NCBI GenBank assembly: GCA_947623455.1
Contig: OX392538.1
Coordinates: forward strand, 5,828,001 to 5,892,000
Source of the DNA: Mimachlamys varia
Taxonomy: Eukaryota; Mollusca; Bivalvia; Pectinida; Pectinidae
Direction: 5' to 3'
DNA length: 64,000 nt
The translations under genes were made by a program, and so were the position numbers. This document shows, one piece after another, positions 1 through 10,937 of this stretch (position 1 is its first letter; the number at the start of each line of letters is the position of its first letter). The notes beneath the pieces are model-generated. The model did no database searches, had not been told where the DNA came from, and saw only the letters and a list, made by a program, of their open reading frames with translations.

Positions 1-109
1 AAAAAAGTATATTTAGGACTCCAGATACCCAATCATAGGAGAGAGGGAATCCAAAATATGTACTCTCAGAAGAAAGTAGGATGCAAAACTAGCTGTATGA
101 ATAATGTAC

Positions 110-245
110 TCGCCTCTCTGTACTCCCATTCCTGGTTTCCGTGATTACCATGACATGGTACAAGCTGGATAGCTTTCTTAGGTGTGAAGTAGTCGAAACA
201 CAGTCTATCTCGTCTGAATGAACGGTCCTTCATATAAATCCAGAA
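110..245 (-). CDS. GALNT: GALNT exon 10: lectin beta repeat
   Basis: Acceptor ATTTTCAG, phase 0. It encodes [20 protein letters not shown] then [20 protein letters not shown], completing the alpha QxW and giving the beta CFD...CH...NQEW pattern. A donor GCGA|GTACAT at 110/109 (phase 1) would lead to the last exon outside the window. Without it the frame runs only 13 more codons. Confidence 0.82.
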
Positions 246-3200
246 CTGAAAATTAAAAACGGCTTAGGTTATAATGATGTAGGGTCACTTTTATACTTAA
301 ACAACAATATTTGTGATATCTACATAACAGTCCTAACGCACACACGTGCTGTGCACCCTTTAGATTTAGTTATGTATACAGTATGCCAAAAGAGGAATTA
401 CACTGCATTATACAGCCGATTCATCCTTCTAGGGCTCGGCGGTAACGTTAAGGGCCAAAAGGTGGTAATCGAAAATGTCTTACATACTGTAGAAGCAAAA
501 GGGTCAAGTGCATTAATACCCTTATTAATTTAGAAACGAACGAGTTCTGTATAATTGCAAATAATATAAAGGCATTGCTACGTGCTACCCACTGATGTAA
601 AAGGTAACACAAGAGTCAGTAAAGGAAATACAAAGCTTAACACTTAATATATGTACATGTCATCTCAATAGACAGTTTTTCTCCCAGACAAGAAATAGAG
701 TAAATCCTCACACATACTTAGGAAAGGGAAATCACATACGAGAAGAAATTATTCACAACCCATTTCTATTATGTAATCAGTTAATGAAGCGGAGCCAGTT
801 TTACGTCATCAAACTTACACATTGCCAAACGTCCTAGATGATCATGAATTATGATAATGTTTTATAGTTTCTATTTACCTGGTTGCCGCCTAGATGATGA
901 CTCGATGAATTATGATAATGTTTTTATAGTTTCTATTTACCTGGTTGCCGCCTAGATGATGACGCGATGAATTATGATAATGCTTTTATAGTTTCTATTT
1001 ACCTGGTTGCCGCCTAGATGATGACGCGATGAATTATGATACTGTTTTTATAGTTTCTATTTACCTGGTTGCCGCCTAGATGATGACGCGATGAATTATA
1101 ATAATGCTTTTATAGTTTCTATTTACCTGGTTGCCGCCTAGATGATGATTCGATGAATTATGATAATGTTTTTATAGTTTCTATTTACCTGGTTGCCGCC
1201 TAGATGATGACTCGATGTATTATGATAATGTTTTTATAGTTTCTATTTACCTGGTTGCCGCCTAGATGATGACGCGATGAATTATGATAATGTTTTTATA
1301 GTTTCTATTTACCTGGTCGCCGCCTAGATGATGACTCAATGAATTATGATAATGTTTTTATAGTTTCTTATTACCTGGTTGCCGCCTAGATGATGACGCG
1401 ATGAATTATGATAATGTTTTTATAGTTTCTATTTACCTGGTTGCCGCCTAGATGATGACGCGATGAATGATGATACTGTTTTTATAGTTTCTATTTACCT
1501 GGTTGCCGCCTAGATGATGACGCGATGAATTATGATAATGTTTTTATAGTTTCTATTTACCCGGTTGCCGCCTAGATGATGACGCGATGAATTATGATAC
1601 TGTTTTTATAGTTTCTATTTACCTGGTTGCCGCCTAGATGATGACGCGATGAATTATGATAATGTTTTTATAGTTTCTATTTACCCGGTTGCCGCCTAGA
1701 TGATGACGCGATGAATTATGATACTGTTTTTATAGTTTCTATTTACCTGGTTGCCGCCTAGATGATGACGCGATGAATTATGATAATGTTTTTATAGTTT
1801 CTATTTACCTGGTTGCCGCCTAGATGATGACTCGATGTATTATGATAATGTTTTTATAGTTTCTATGTACCTGGTTGCCGCCTAGATGATGACTCGATGT
1901 ATTATGATAATGTTTTTATAGTTTCTATTAACCTGGTTGCCGCCTAGATGATGACGCGATGAGTTATGATACTGTTTTATAGTTTCTATTTACCTGGTTG
2001 CCGCCTAGATGATGACGCGATGAGTTATGATACTGTTTTATAGTTTCTATTTACCTGGTTGCCGCCTAGATGATGACGCGATGAATTATGATACTGTTTT
2101 TATAGTTTCTTATTACCTGGTTGCCGCCTAGATGATGACGCGATGAGTTATGATAATGTTTTTATAGTTTCTATTTACCTGGTTGCCGCCTAGATGATGA
2201 CGCGATGAATTATGATAAAGTTTTTATAGTTTCCATTTACCTGGTTGCCGCCTAGATGATGACGCGATGAATTATGATAATGCTTTTATAGTTTCTAATT
2301 ACCTGGTTGCCGCCTAGATGATGACGCGATGAATTATGATAAAGCTTTTAAAGTTTCTAATTACCTGGTTGCCGCCTAGATGATGACAAGGGTAAGACTT
2401 AACAACATTGTTAACATCAGGTGTGTCGCTTCCATCCAAACAAACAGGCTTCGCTTTGTTTCTTATCTACAAAATATATATAAGTAAAACGAATTGAATA
2501 TAATCTTAAAGGGGCAATTTGGTGAAGTGTGTTTATTTTTTATAATATTACCAAATATTTTATAAAATTGCAGTTGTGAAATCCTTATGAACTATTCTTA
2601 CAGATATTTTTACAAAACCCGATGTTTTCCATGCTTATTTCAATCAATTATAAGGAAATCCTTAATCGCCTTGCCCATGCAGTAAATTATATGTTTACAA
2701 ACATCTCTAATCATTGTGACCTCATGTGCATGCACAGACCTGCATCGTAGTGTAAACGAAAATCGCTTCGTAATCTAAGTGCAACATGTCAAATACATAT
2801 GTAATACGTCTCTTGATAAAATAAGCATGTAGTATTTATCTCATTAAATTTCCTGAATGTATAGCACTTTTTCAGGACACTTCCAGAGCTGAAATTCGTA
2901 ACGATTTTTTATTTTCGTAGAATTGTAAATGTGAACACATGCCAAAGGTTAACACGTTTCCGTCCAGAGGGCCCCCTTTTGTGTGCGAGCTTTCAATAAT
3001 ACCTGCTTTTAGTTAGTTTGAAGTATACCAATACAATCTCTCGTGGGTTCTAATAATAATCATATATATCATAATTGTTGGCAACATATTTCATTAATTC
3101 AACTTTGAAAAAAGTACTTGTGAAATCAAACTCCCTGTGTGCCCGCGTCCATTTGTTTACACCACATTATACATGTGGTCGCGCAACCAAATAGGAAATG

Positions 3201-6200
3201 ATAAAACACAACAAATGTTTAACTAGTTCTGCCGCTATATATGATATGCATATATTCATATATATCTGAGGAGTTCGCAAGAGCAGCCAAATCAGGCGCT
3301 TAGTATTTGTCCTATACCACCTGGCTAATATCTCAACAATGTGAGTGTATGTATGCGTGTGTGCCGGAGATAAATTGGAGACGAAATACTTACCTCAATT
3401 TGTTGGTTTCATCTGGAACAACATATTTTAGTTACGATCGGGAATCCCCCACGTTTAAAATTAAAATTAAAGAGAAAGGGAAAAAATATTACCTCTCCAG
3501 ACGCTAAGGAATTTCCTGGAATGTATATTTCTGGAAACACGTTTTTCAGATACCATGCAAAACTTTTGCATTGAAGACGTTTGCGTAGAGCTATTCGTGC
3601 TGATACATCGCCATAGTCTGTTTCATTTATCTGTTAAAATAATTATGATGTCAATAAATACTCGCCATAGTCTGTTTCATTTATCTGTTAAAATAATTAT
3701 AATGTCAATACATACTCTTTCCATTGAACGTACATTCCAAATGACATCATCTCTTGAAACCAAGATATCTGATTTTCAATAGTTTGGCAATTTGGCGAAA
3801 TATGGTGCTTTGGTTAATTCAGGCGAAGAATGAATCTTTTGATGCATCACATCGAATTGTTCATGATTTTCAATAAATTTGTAAATTTATGACATGGGTA
3901 TCTTGATATCAATTCCATTCGATAATTACATTGTAAAAACAAGCTTCACGAAAAGTCTTTTTCCTGTGAGTATATATGATATCCGGATTAAATTTACTTA
4001 TATTTCAAGTAGTTTAGACTAGCTTTCATCACCGTATAAAATAAGATGTCGGAATGTTTGGGTGTATTACTCGAAACACATAAGAGCATGTTGGTAATAT
4101 TGATATGAGCCGATACAATTCACTTGATATTGCTATTTCTTTATGTAATTATGTAAATGAATCGATTTATGTCTCAATGGGGCTAGACTCTAACAGCGTG
4201 TGAACAATTACTCAACTTAACATTTTCACATCGCGAAAAATTCTCTTCTGAGGGCAAAACAATGAAACTTCTTATTAATATAAATAGCATTATTTAACTA
4301 CGGATAAAAGGCAGATCAAACCTAGTACCTGTTTCTGAGATTTCCGACTTAAGTAGTAGGTTTTGAAATCATCGAGCCACACCTCTGCCAGACGAAGGTT
4401 ATTGCGTAATAATATGTTCTTCCCTGGCCAGGAATACGGGGAGTATTTCCGAAATATGTGACCAACATGTGAGCACGGGGCTGTCAGTAGCGTCCCTCCA
4501 CACATCCATATCTACAAATATACACGGGGAGAAATTATATCATCTGGTGATCAAAATATACATACACAATATAGAAAACAATCAATCGTAGCTAAAACAT
4601 CGTGATTTCAGTGTTGTCCTTAAACATTGCTCACTAGCACAAGAATGACAAACATAAAGGACTTATTGTTGCGAACATCTTACCCGAAATGATATTTCCA
4701 GATTTTCTGCTCCCCAAATATTCATTCCCTCGTCGTAAGTTCCGATGTGAGTGAAGTATTCCCGACTGATGGCGAACAGCCCTCCTGCCATGGTGGGAGA
4801 CCTGTCACATAAATGTTTTTTTTAATACGAAGAGCGCAAAAGGTACAACATACGGCAGTTCTTTTGTTCTCAAACTGTTCAGTCATTGTGGTTGGATAGC
4901 TGGTTGGATGAGGCCTTGCAAAAGCATAAGAAACACACAAATATGTCGTTACAGTAGGTCACAGGTCTAAATAATTGCTTGAACTATCACTATATGAGTA
5001 CCATCTATGCACCTCAAAGAGAACGGTAAAGGAGCTCAATCGGACAACCAGAGGGCTGTATGTTTGGACCAGCTTACGGAACGATAATGTGTTAGTATAA
5101 CAGGTTCAGACTAAAAAGGATGTAAAAAAAGGGTCGCTATTGCTTTATAAGTCTATTTCATCTCACAATATTTCGGTTTTTAAGACGGCGTCATTTTTAT
5201 ATCATTTGGTAAATCACTCCAGCACTGTCTTACCGGTGTCCTAATGGTATGATGTGTAATTTATAGTTGACGGAGTAATGTTCCGCCCCGTAAATGTCTA
5301 GAATATTCCTTCTCTGTAATTTATTTCTATTGTGAAGGACCAAGAATACGTCGATCGCTGACGAAAATATAACTTAAAAATTAGGAGCTTCCATCTAGTG
5401 TGTGGCGGTCCCGGGCTCGAATCCCGGTCTGGTAGTGCCGATTTTGTGGCTTTCAATAGTTTGTATTTTGCCTAATCAGCACAAGAAGGTTATGTATACC
5501 AAGGGTCGTCGGGTGTAAACACACTATTACAATAAATGAATGAAGGGGCAATGCAAAGCGCTCGATCGCAGGTGTTCGTCCATTATTCGGATAAACCGGA
5601 AAACTGTTTTGGCCGCACACTTTTCACTTCCTTTCATATTTTCATGCAATACACATTATTGACCTGGGCGGTAACAAGGGTACACATTACTTACCTGGCC
5701 TGTAACAAGGGTACACTTTACTTACCTGGCCGGTAACAAGGGTACACATTACTAACCTGGCCGGTAACAAGGGTACATTTTACTTACCTGGCCGGTAACA
5801 AGGGTACACTTTACTAACCTGGCCGGTAACAAGGGTACACATTATTGACCTGGCAGGTACCAATGGTACACATTACTTACCTGGCCGGTAACAAGGGTAC
5901 ACATTATGAACCTGGCCGGTAACAAGGGTACACATTATGAACCTGGCCGGTAACAAGGGTACACATTACTTACCTGGCCGGTAACAAGGGTACACATTAC
6001 TAACCTGGCCGGTAACAAGGGTACATTTTACTTACCTGGCCGGTAACAAGGGTAGCCGGTAACAAGGGTACACATTACTTACCTGGCCTGTAACAAGGGT
6101 ACACTTTACTTACCTGGCCGGTAACAAGGGTACACATTATTGACCTGGCCGGTAACAAGGGTACACATTATTGACCTGGCCGGTAACAAGGGTACACATT

Positions 6201-9200
6201 ATTTACCTGGCCGGTAACAAGGGTACACATTACTTATTTGGCCGGTAACAAGAGTACACATTACTTACCTGGCCGGTAACAAGGGTACACATTACTTATC
6301 TGGCCTGTAACAACGGTACACTTTACTTATCTGGCCGGTAACAAGGATACACATTATTGATCTGGCCTGTAACAAGGGTACACATTACTAAGTTGGCCGG
6401 TAACAAGGGTACACTTTACTTACCTGGCCGGTAACAAGGGTACACATTACTTACCTGGCTGGTAAATAGTCTTTGAAGTTGCGACGTGCCCTCTCAGACT
6501 CTGGAATGCTATGCCAAGTAAACGTCAACGACCAATCGAATCCCCCTACTTGTACGTTTCTTGCTTTTCCAATTGCGTAGCTAAATGTTGTAAAATCGAT
6601 AGCATCGATTATTGGTGTAACTGAGATTGTCTTGTCCCGAGAGATAGGATCTAGAAGTGGTTCAATCCAGCCTGTAAATATGTGTTAAATCGTACAAACC
6701 CTATGGGTATTGGTGACAAGTTTTTCTCATCCGGTACGGTTTCTCACCTAAACATTTTTTCTAAACTTTAGTATTCTCTTATTTACTTTATACTTTCTGT
6801 CTTAAAACTGCCCTACTAGTATATGTACATCTGATAGATAACGCAATATAAAAACACTTGTTCTTCAATTGACACCATGACTGATATTCATGTATGTCTT
6901 CAACGCTGAATCCATTTATACAGTTGTGGGATCGCACAACGTTACACGATGTGCAGTGTGCGCACGATGGGCGAACGGTGTGTGCACGATGTGCGAACGG
7001 TGCGATCACGGACCATTATTTCTAATGCACATGTGGGCGCACGATAAACTAACATTGTAAGATGACAATCGTGGTTGATGTAAAATGAGAAATGGCGTAA
7101 CACTAATATACGGCTTCGCGCTAGCTAAAACCTTTTAAGCATATTTCTATATTTTACCTACATACATTAGCTGATATTTCTATCTATATATTTCTTAAAA
7201 TTAGGAATAGTCTTTTTGTAGTTTTTGAAACTAACCAAATAGACACACGTAAACTTTAAACAAATGTTGACAAATTCTCATTCAGGTAAATATTGCCAGT
7301 TTTTAACCAAGCTATACCTGTACATAGAGCATATATGTAGATAACTCTTGCCCGGGGCACTTACACTACTCGCCTTCGTGTGAAAACACAGGTACAGTGG
7401 TGGGGAGGGGAGGGGACGGGTGTTCAAATAACTAATTATAAGCGTCCAGTTTGTTTTCATAACGGTCGCTCTGTAATGGCTGTCGTAGCGGATCGCCCGA
7501 CAAGGGACAGGGAAGACTCTGACATGTTATTTACCTGTTCTGTTACCTTGGAGCTGAACCCGCACTTGACTGTCTCCTAGTCACTGTATTACTGTTTAAT
7601 GTATATTGTAATATTAACATAATCCCAATAAATATGATGCGAAATTATATAGCTTTTCGACAAGAGGATTCAATATTTTAAAGTAGCCATGAAATCAATT
7701 TGTCTGGACGGCCCCCTTTGTTTGATATATGTTTCTGTTATGTACTATAGCAATATGTACAGAGACTGTTAAGTACGTCGCATAAACTGACTGTCTTGAT
7801 GCATACAATTCTGAACAGGTTCCAATACCATAATACATCTGCATACAAATATGAAAGAAATCATCCAATATCTAAGTGTCGACCAGTCAGGAAACGATCT
7901 AACACATTTATTGTGTCAAAGTAATCTATCAACACAGGAAGTTTGAAGTTTAAAGATATTAAACAAGGCATCAGTTTCTAGTAATCGTAAGCCAGGCTGT
8001 AGCAGCAATGTTGTGAAAGATGTTTTCTTTTTCCCATCTTCAAGAACACCCCAAAACTTTCCATTTGTCAATCTTTATTTTGGTATATAAAATATATAAA
8101 TTCATCCAAGCAGAGGCCGTCATTTAAAAATGTTCGAAAAATAAATACTGAACCTAAGGTGAAAAATCGAGTTTGAAGTAGACATATAACCCACCAGTTG
8201 TACACATGATAACAGGTCGGATATTTACCCTGGTCAGAAATAGGGCAGATGTGAGGAATTGTGTTGCTTACGCAAACATATTAACATAATTTTTCATTTG
8301 GGGGAGATATCGGTTTGTGGTGAGGGATCGTGCCGTAACAGATACAAAGATCAAGAAAAAACTTCAGAGAATACCCAAGCGTCAACAAAACCATATTCTG
8401 AACTCAAAATCGATTAAACAAGAGGCAAAATAGGAACAAAAGAAAGATTTATAAGGAGACCCTCGTTAAAGCACAAGAGAATAAGACAATGTGTTCGGGG
8501 AGAGTAAGCGTCTTCTGCTTCATCGACAACACCCGCTATGTACATCATTGTCACATCAAAGTAAACATGAAGTTCTCAAAACGAGAACTGAGTATCATTG
8601 TCAATCACAAAAAACAAGTAAACACACTAATGAGCATACTCAAAAACATCCATCTTCATACATGTATCACTTACAAATACAGAATATTTCCAAGTATATA
8701 GCAGACAAATTATATAGCTCTTGCGTTCATTGTCAACCTTACGATGTAGCTATAGAAACCATATAGAAATGTTATTAAATGGCAAATAAAAGGTTAAATT
8801 TCATCATCCATGTAACATTCAAATATAATATGACATGGATAAATAGTCTTCTATTAAAAATTATAGAACAGCGCGTTGACATATCTTTACCTTCTGCGCA
8901 TTCTATGTGTGAATCCAGGTACACCAGTACACTTCCGGTAGCAGCATTGTATCCCAGAAGTCTTGACCTGATAAGACCCTCTCTTTTGCTAGCTCTCAAT
9001 ATCTTCACCTTTCCATACCGACTCATGTACTCCTCTAGTGGTGTATGCAAATGTGCTTTAATATAAATTGCATCAACTTAGGTATGAATAGTGCTTTACT
9101 TGCAAATTAACTGAGCATAACATAAATAATGGCTGTACCTGTGCCATATAACAATGTGACAACTTGTTTAATGGTAAGTTATTCAAATGAATAAATAAGT

Positions 9201-10936
9201 TCATTTTACGGATAATTGCTTTTAATGTGTATTGATGACGTCCGGAACGAAAATCAATATTGTAATGTCTAAAAATATCGAACCGTGAGGTCATTTTGAA
9301 AAAAAAAAATTGTTTGTGCCATTTAAATAGGAATTAAACGTGTTTAAATGATAAAAAATAATACTTGAATATGTACGGTAATCAGCACCGTTTATTGAAT
9401 ATCTCGCTTATGTGGTATCACTATATTCATTAGTGTGTTGCTTTACAAATTCTTGATAAACAGCTGTTACCAGAGAGAGCTTTGTTATAAGTATTGTGAT
9501 GTCCCGTTGGATTGATAAATGTTTAATCGTTGTCACTGTGTACTTACACATATCGGAGAAATCATCCACGAGGATAACCTCCTTTAAAAGTTCCGGAGGG
9601 GTTCGGTTTATAATACTATGTACACTCCTTAGCAACACCGACCAAGCCTCGTTGTGAAATGTAACAATGACGCTTGCGTCTGGCAGATTGTTACTATAGA
9701 CAATTGTTTTACACCTGAAAAGGAAAATTAGTTTTGCTGTTGTTATGTAACTGTTGTCTTTCAATCTAGATGGTGTGGCATCCGTAATAGTTACACTTGG
9801 ATCGATTACCCTTTTTGTAAATGCAAATAAATTAATAACACTTCAAATGAGTGCACAAAAGAGATTTATATAGATAGATTCAAATAGGTAATTGTATAAT
9901 TTATCTAAAATACAACTCACTCTGGGTCTCTGGTATCCTCTAACGACCTGTCTAGAGAGATCATATCACTGACATATTCGTTGAAGGCGTTGTTCTTCCA
10001 TCCTCTATCGTATCTTTCCTTCTCCTCTGGTGTAAGGGATTTAACATCAATGTCAACACCTCTCCCTAACTCACCTATAAAACAAACAACACATAATGCG
10101 TTATATAAGACCAGGTCTTCCGGAACACCTTGTCTTATTCTCTTCGACTTTTACAAGGGTATCCATGTAAATATTTCCTTTGCTAATATTTTACCCCTAG
10201 TTAATCGATTTTGAGTTCGAATTATGGTTTTGTTGACGCATTGGTATTCTCTGATTTTTTATAACCACTTCTTAATAGATAATAAATCATATTTGAACTT
10301 TAAGGCCTCTAATTGTCTTTACATTTTACCACAGATTCACATCATTCAGCTTGCAATTATGACATAATTATCTTAATCAATTTCAGGGAAAATCATAGCG
10401 TTAACTATAATAATGAGTTAAGTATATAACAGAACTTGTTATTTGGATCAGTAATACATGCTACTTTTTCATGGTAACAGTTAAATACAATTAAATAATT
10501 CTTGACTTGCTAACCTGGTGCATCACGTAAATTCACATCTTTATGAACACGTAAATCCTTTCTGTCGTTGATATCAACATTTTCATTCGGAACATTTCGT
10601 TGTTGTTCGTTTCGATCCACAAAATCTTGCTCTTCTGCCTTTTTGTTTGAAACAACATTTCCTGGTTGTAAAGGCATCTTTTTGAAGACAAAATCCTCAT
10701 TACTTTTCTTGTTCTCAGGAACATGTTGAGGCTGCTCTTTATCATTTTGTCCTTTATTTGCATCAAATTGATTTGATTGATCCATTTCTACTACAAACTT
10801 AGGTCCACTAATATTACCAGCCATATCTCCGACTTTATTTTTATACACGAAATTCCAGTAAAACCACACAAAGGAAAATACTATACAAAGGTTGATTACA
10901 CGCTTCCTCAGATATAATCGTGGCATCATTGATTAT
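110..10936 (-). CDS. GALNT: Polypeptide N-acetylgalactosaminyltransferase (GALNT), 10 coding exons, 3' end beyond window
   Basis: Type II Golgi enzyme that starts mucin-type O-glycosylation by moving GalNAc from UDP-GalNAc to Ser/Thr. Joined exons: 10929-10515, 10074-9921, 9714-9548, 9055-8891, 6671-6455, 4801-4684, 4511-4329, 3630-3493, 2466-2365 and 245-110. They give about 598 residues with phase continuity at all nine junctions. Visible in order: a basic N-terminus and anchor (residues 11-29), a polar stem (30-138), the [17 protein letters not shown] lead-in, the GT1 motif ([13 protein letters not shown], then VILVDD at 236-241), the metal-binding DSH (293-295), [10 protein letters not shown], the Gal/GalNAc-T motif read as WGAEN (402-406), [27 protein letters not shown], and two ricin-lectin repeats (CLDG...[10 protein letters not shown] and LCFD...[10 protein letters not shown]). 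The third lectin repeat lies left of base 1. WGAEN instead of the usual WGGEN is odd. The paralog is not assigned. Confidence 0.93.
833..2387 (-). repeat. 61-62-bp minisatellite, about 25 units, anchored on GALNT exon 9 donor
   Basis: Head-to-tail units read on the minus strand as 22 bases of exon end (TCATCATCTAGGCGGCAACC plus AG), then GTAAATAGAAACTATAAAAA and an AT-rich remainder ending CATCGCG. The exon-9 end is itself the first unit. Most units keep CCAG|GTAAAT; variants include CCGGGTAAAT, GTTAAT, GTACAT and GTAATAAG. The unit is not a multiple of 3 and contains stops, so only the exon-proximal donor is compatible with coding. Confidence 0.97.
2365..2466 (-). CDS. GALNT: GALNT exon 9: ricin-type lectin alpha repeat
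   Basis: Acceptor TATTTTGTAG, donor AACCAG|GTAATT, phase 0 to 0, 34 codons. It encodes [15 protein letters not shown] and PCHHLGGNQ, the CLD and GGNQ(xW) signatures of a beta-trefoil repeat. Its last 22 bases plus donor are the first unit of the 62-bp array that fills the following intron. Confidence 0.88.
3493..3630 (-). CDS. GALNT: GALNT exon 8: catalytic-lectin linker
   Basis: Acceptor TTTTAACAG, donor GGAGAG|GTAATA, phase 0 to 0. It encodes [20 protein letters not shown], then [16 protein letters not shown]. The acceptor and the first 22 exonic bases are repeated once, 54 bp upstream in the intron (3663-3716). Confidence 0.9.
3609..3716 (-). repeat. Two-copy 54-bp tandem duplication across GALNT exon 8 acceptor
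   Basis: Plus-strand blocks starting at 3609 and 3663 both begin CGCCATAGTCTGTTTCATTT and run through the same 54 bases with about three differences. On the gene strand each has TTTTAACAG followed by the first 22 exonic bases. The copy at 3609 is the real junction and the other is a decoy in the intron. Confidence 0.95.
4329..4511 (-). CDS. GALNT: GALNT exon 7: CSHVGH segment
   Basis: Acceptor ATTTGTAG, donor AAACAG|GTACTA, phase 0 to 0. It encodes [20 protein letters not shown], then [10 protein letters not shown] and [16 protein letters not shown]. The His of CSHVGH is the third metal ligand region in the family. Confidence 0.93.
4684..4801 (-). CDS. GALNT: GALNT exon 6: Gal/GalNAc-T motif
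   Basis: Acceptor GTGACAG, donor TTTCGG|GTAAGA, phases 2 to 0. It encodes [16 protein letters not shown] and then [17 protein letters not shown]. The usual core is D-x(5)-W-G-G-E-N-x-E. Here the second glycine is alanine and the residue two before Trp is Asn rather than Asp. The key Glu and Asn remain. Confidence 0.92.
5385..5530 (+). mobile_element. Possible tRNA-derived SINE fragment
   Basis: GGCTCGAATCCCGG at about 5414 matches a Pol III B box / T-arm and is followed by a non-tRNA body ending near AAACACACTATTAC. No A box or cloverleaf is visible, so it looks like the 3' half of an old SINE in GALNT intron 5. Confidence 0.4.
5650..6463 (-). repeat. 31-bp minisatellite, about 26 units, anchored on GALNT exon 5 donor
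   Basis: Plus-strand unit is ACCTGGCCGGTAACAAGGGT followed by ACACATTACTT. In gene sense each unit reads TTACCGGCCAG|GTAAGTAAT, a near-perfect 5' splice site. About half keep GTAAGT; others read GTTAGT, GTCAAT or GTTCAT. The exon-5 end (TTACCAGCCAG) is the first unit. One unit near 6050 is interrupted by a partial deletion. Confidence 0.97.
6455..6671 (-). CDS. GALNT: GALNT exon 5: central catalytic region
   Basis: Acceptor ATTTACAG, donor CCAG|GTAAGT, phases 1 to 2. It encodes [35 protein letters not shown] and the start of ...[11 protein letters not shown], the acceptor-loop side of the fold. The donor is the first repeat unit of the 31-bp minisatellite at 5650-6463. Reading on past the donor meets TAA at once. 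Confidence 0.92.
6945..7010. repeat. Short imperfect repeat of GCACGATG-GCGAACGGT
   Basis: Two adjacent copies of about 21 bases (GTGCGCACGATGGGCGAACG and GTGTGCACGATGTGCGAACG), with a half copy before them, inside GALNT intron 4. GC-richer than the flanks; no function evident. Confidence 0.6.
8357..8695 (-). mobile_element. RT-element family, 3' tail copy
   Basis: Begins with the reverse complement of the family terminus (GAGAATACCCAAGCGTCAAC) and continues through the conserved tail to the degenerate end of the RT region. It lies in GALNT intron 4, on the same strand as the host gene. Confidence 0.85.
8891..9055 (-). CDS. GALNT: GALNT exon 4: DXH motif
   Basis: Phase 1 to phase 1. Acceptor TATTAAAG (weak polypyrimidine tract) is the only nearby AG that keeps the frame open; the AGs closer to the conserved block create stops. 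It encodes [16 protein letters not shown] and [16 protein letters not shown] at residues 293-295 is the Mn2+/UDP-binding DXH. Confidence 0.9.
9548..9714 (-). CDS. GALNT: GALNT exon 3: GT1 motif start
   Basis: Acceptor TTTCAG, donor TATGT|GTAAGT. It encodes [20 protein letters not shown], then [18 protein letters not shown], then the nucleotide-sugar-site strand [12 protein letters not shown]. The first residue completes the conserved Cys-containing start of the catalytic fold. Confidence 0.93.
9921..10074 (-). CDS. GALNT: GALNT exon 2: stem to catalytic-domain lead-in
   Basis: Acceptor TTATAG, donor CCAGA|GTGAGT, phases 1 to 2. It encodes the hallmark [13 protein letters not shown] segment followed by [15 protein letters not shown], which precedes the first catalytic-domain cysteine in GALNTs. 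Confidence 0.92.
10105..10257 (+). mobile_element. RT-element family, 3'-terminal fragment
   Basis: Carries the tail from AGACCAGGTCTTCCGGAACA to the terminus GGTATTCTCTGATTTTTT. It lies antisense in GALNT intron 1 and is 5'-truncated. Confidence 0.85.
10515..10936 (-). CDS. GALNT: GALNT exon 1 (coding): cytoplasmic tail, signal anchor, stem
   Basis: The start codon is at 10929-10927 (two tandem Met codons). A good acceptor (TTTTTCTTTCAG) ends 7 nt before it, so a separate untranslated 5' exon probably lies upstream, not located. Residues 11-29 are hydrophobic and aromatic ([19 protein letters not shown]) after a basic tail, as in type II Golgi proteins. The rest is a polar, K/N/E/D-rich stem without cysteines. 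The donor is CACCAG|GTTAGC (phase 1). Confidence 0.85.
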
Positions 10937-10937
10937 C

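Noticed and set aside
833..2387. CRISPR-like regular repeat array
   Set aside because: Units abut with no variable spacers and sit in a eukaryotic intron; it is a minisatellite.
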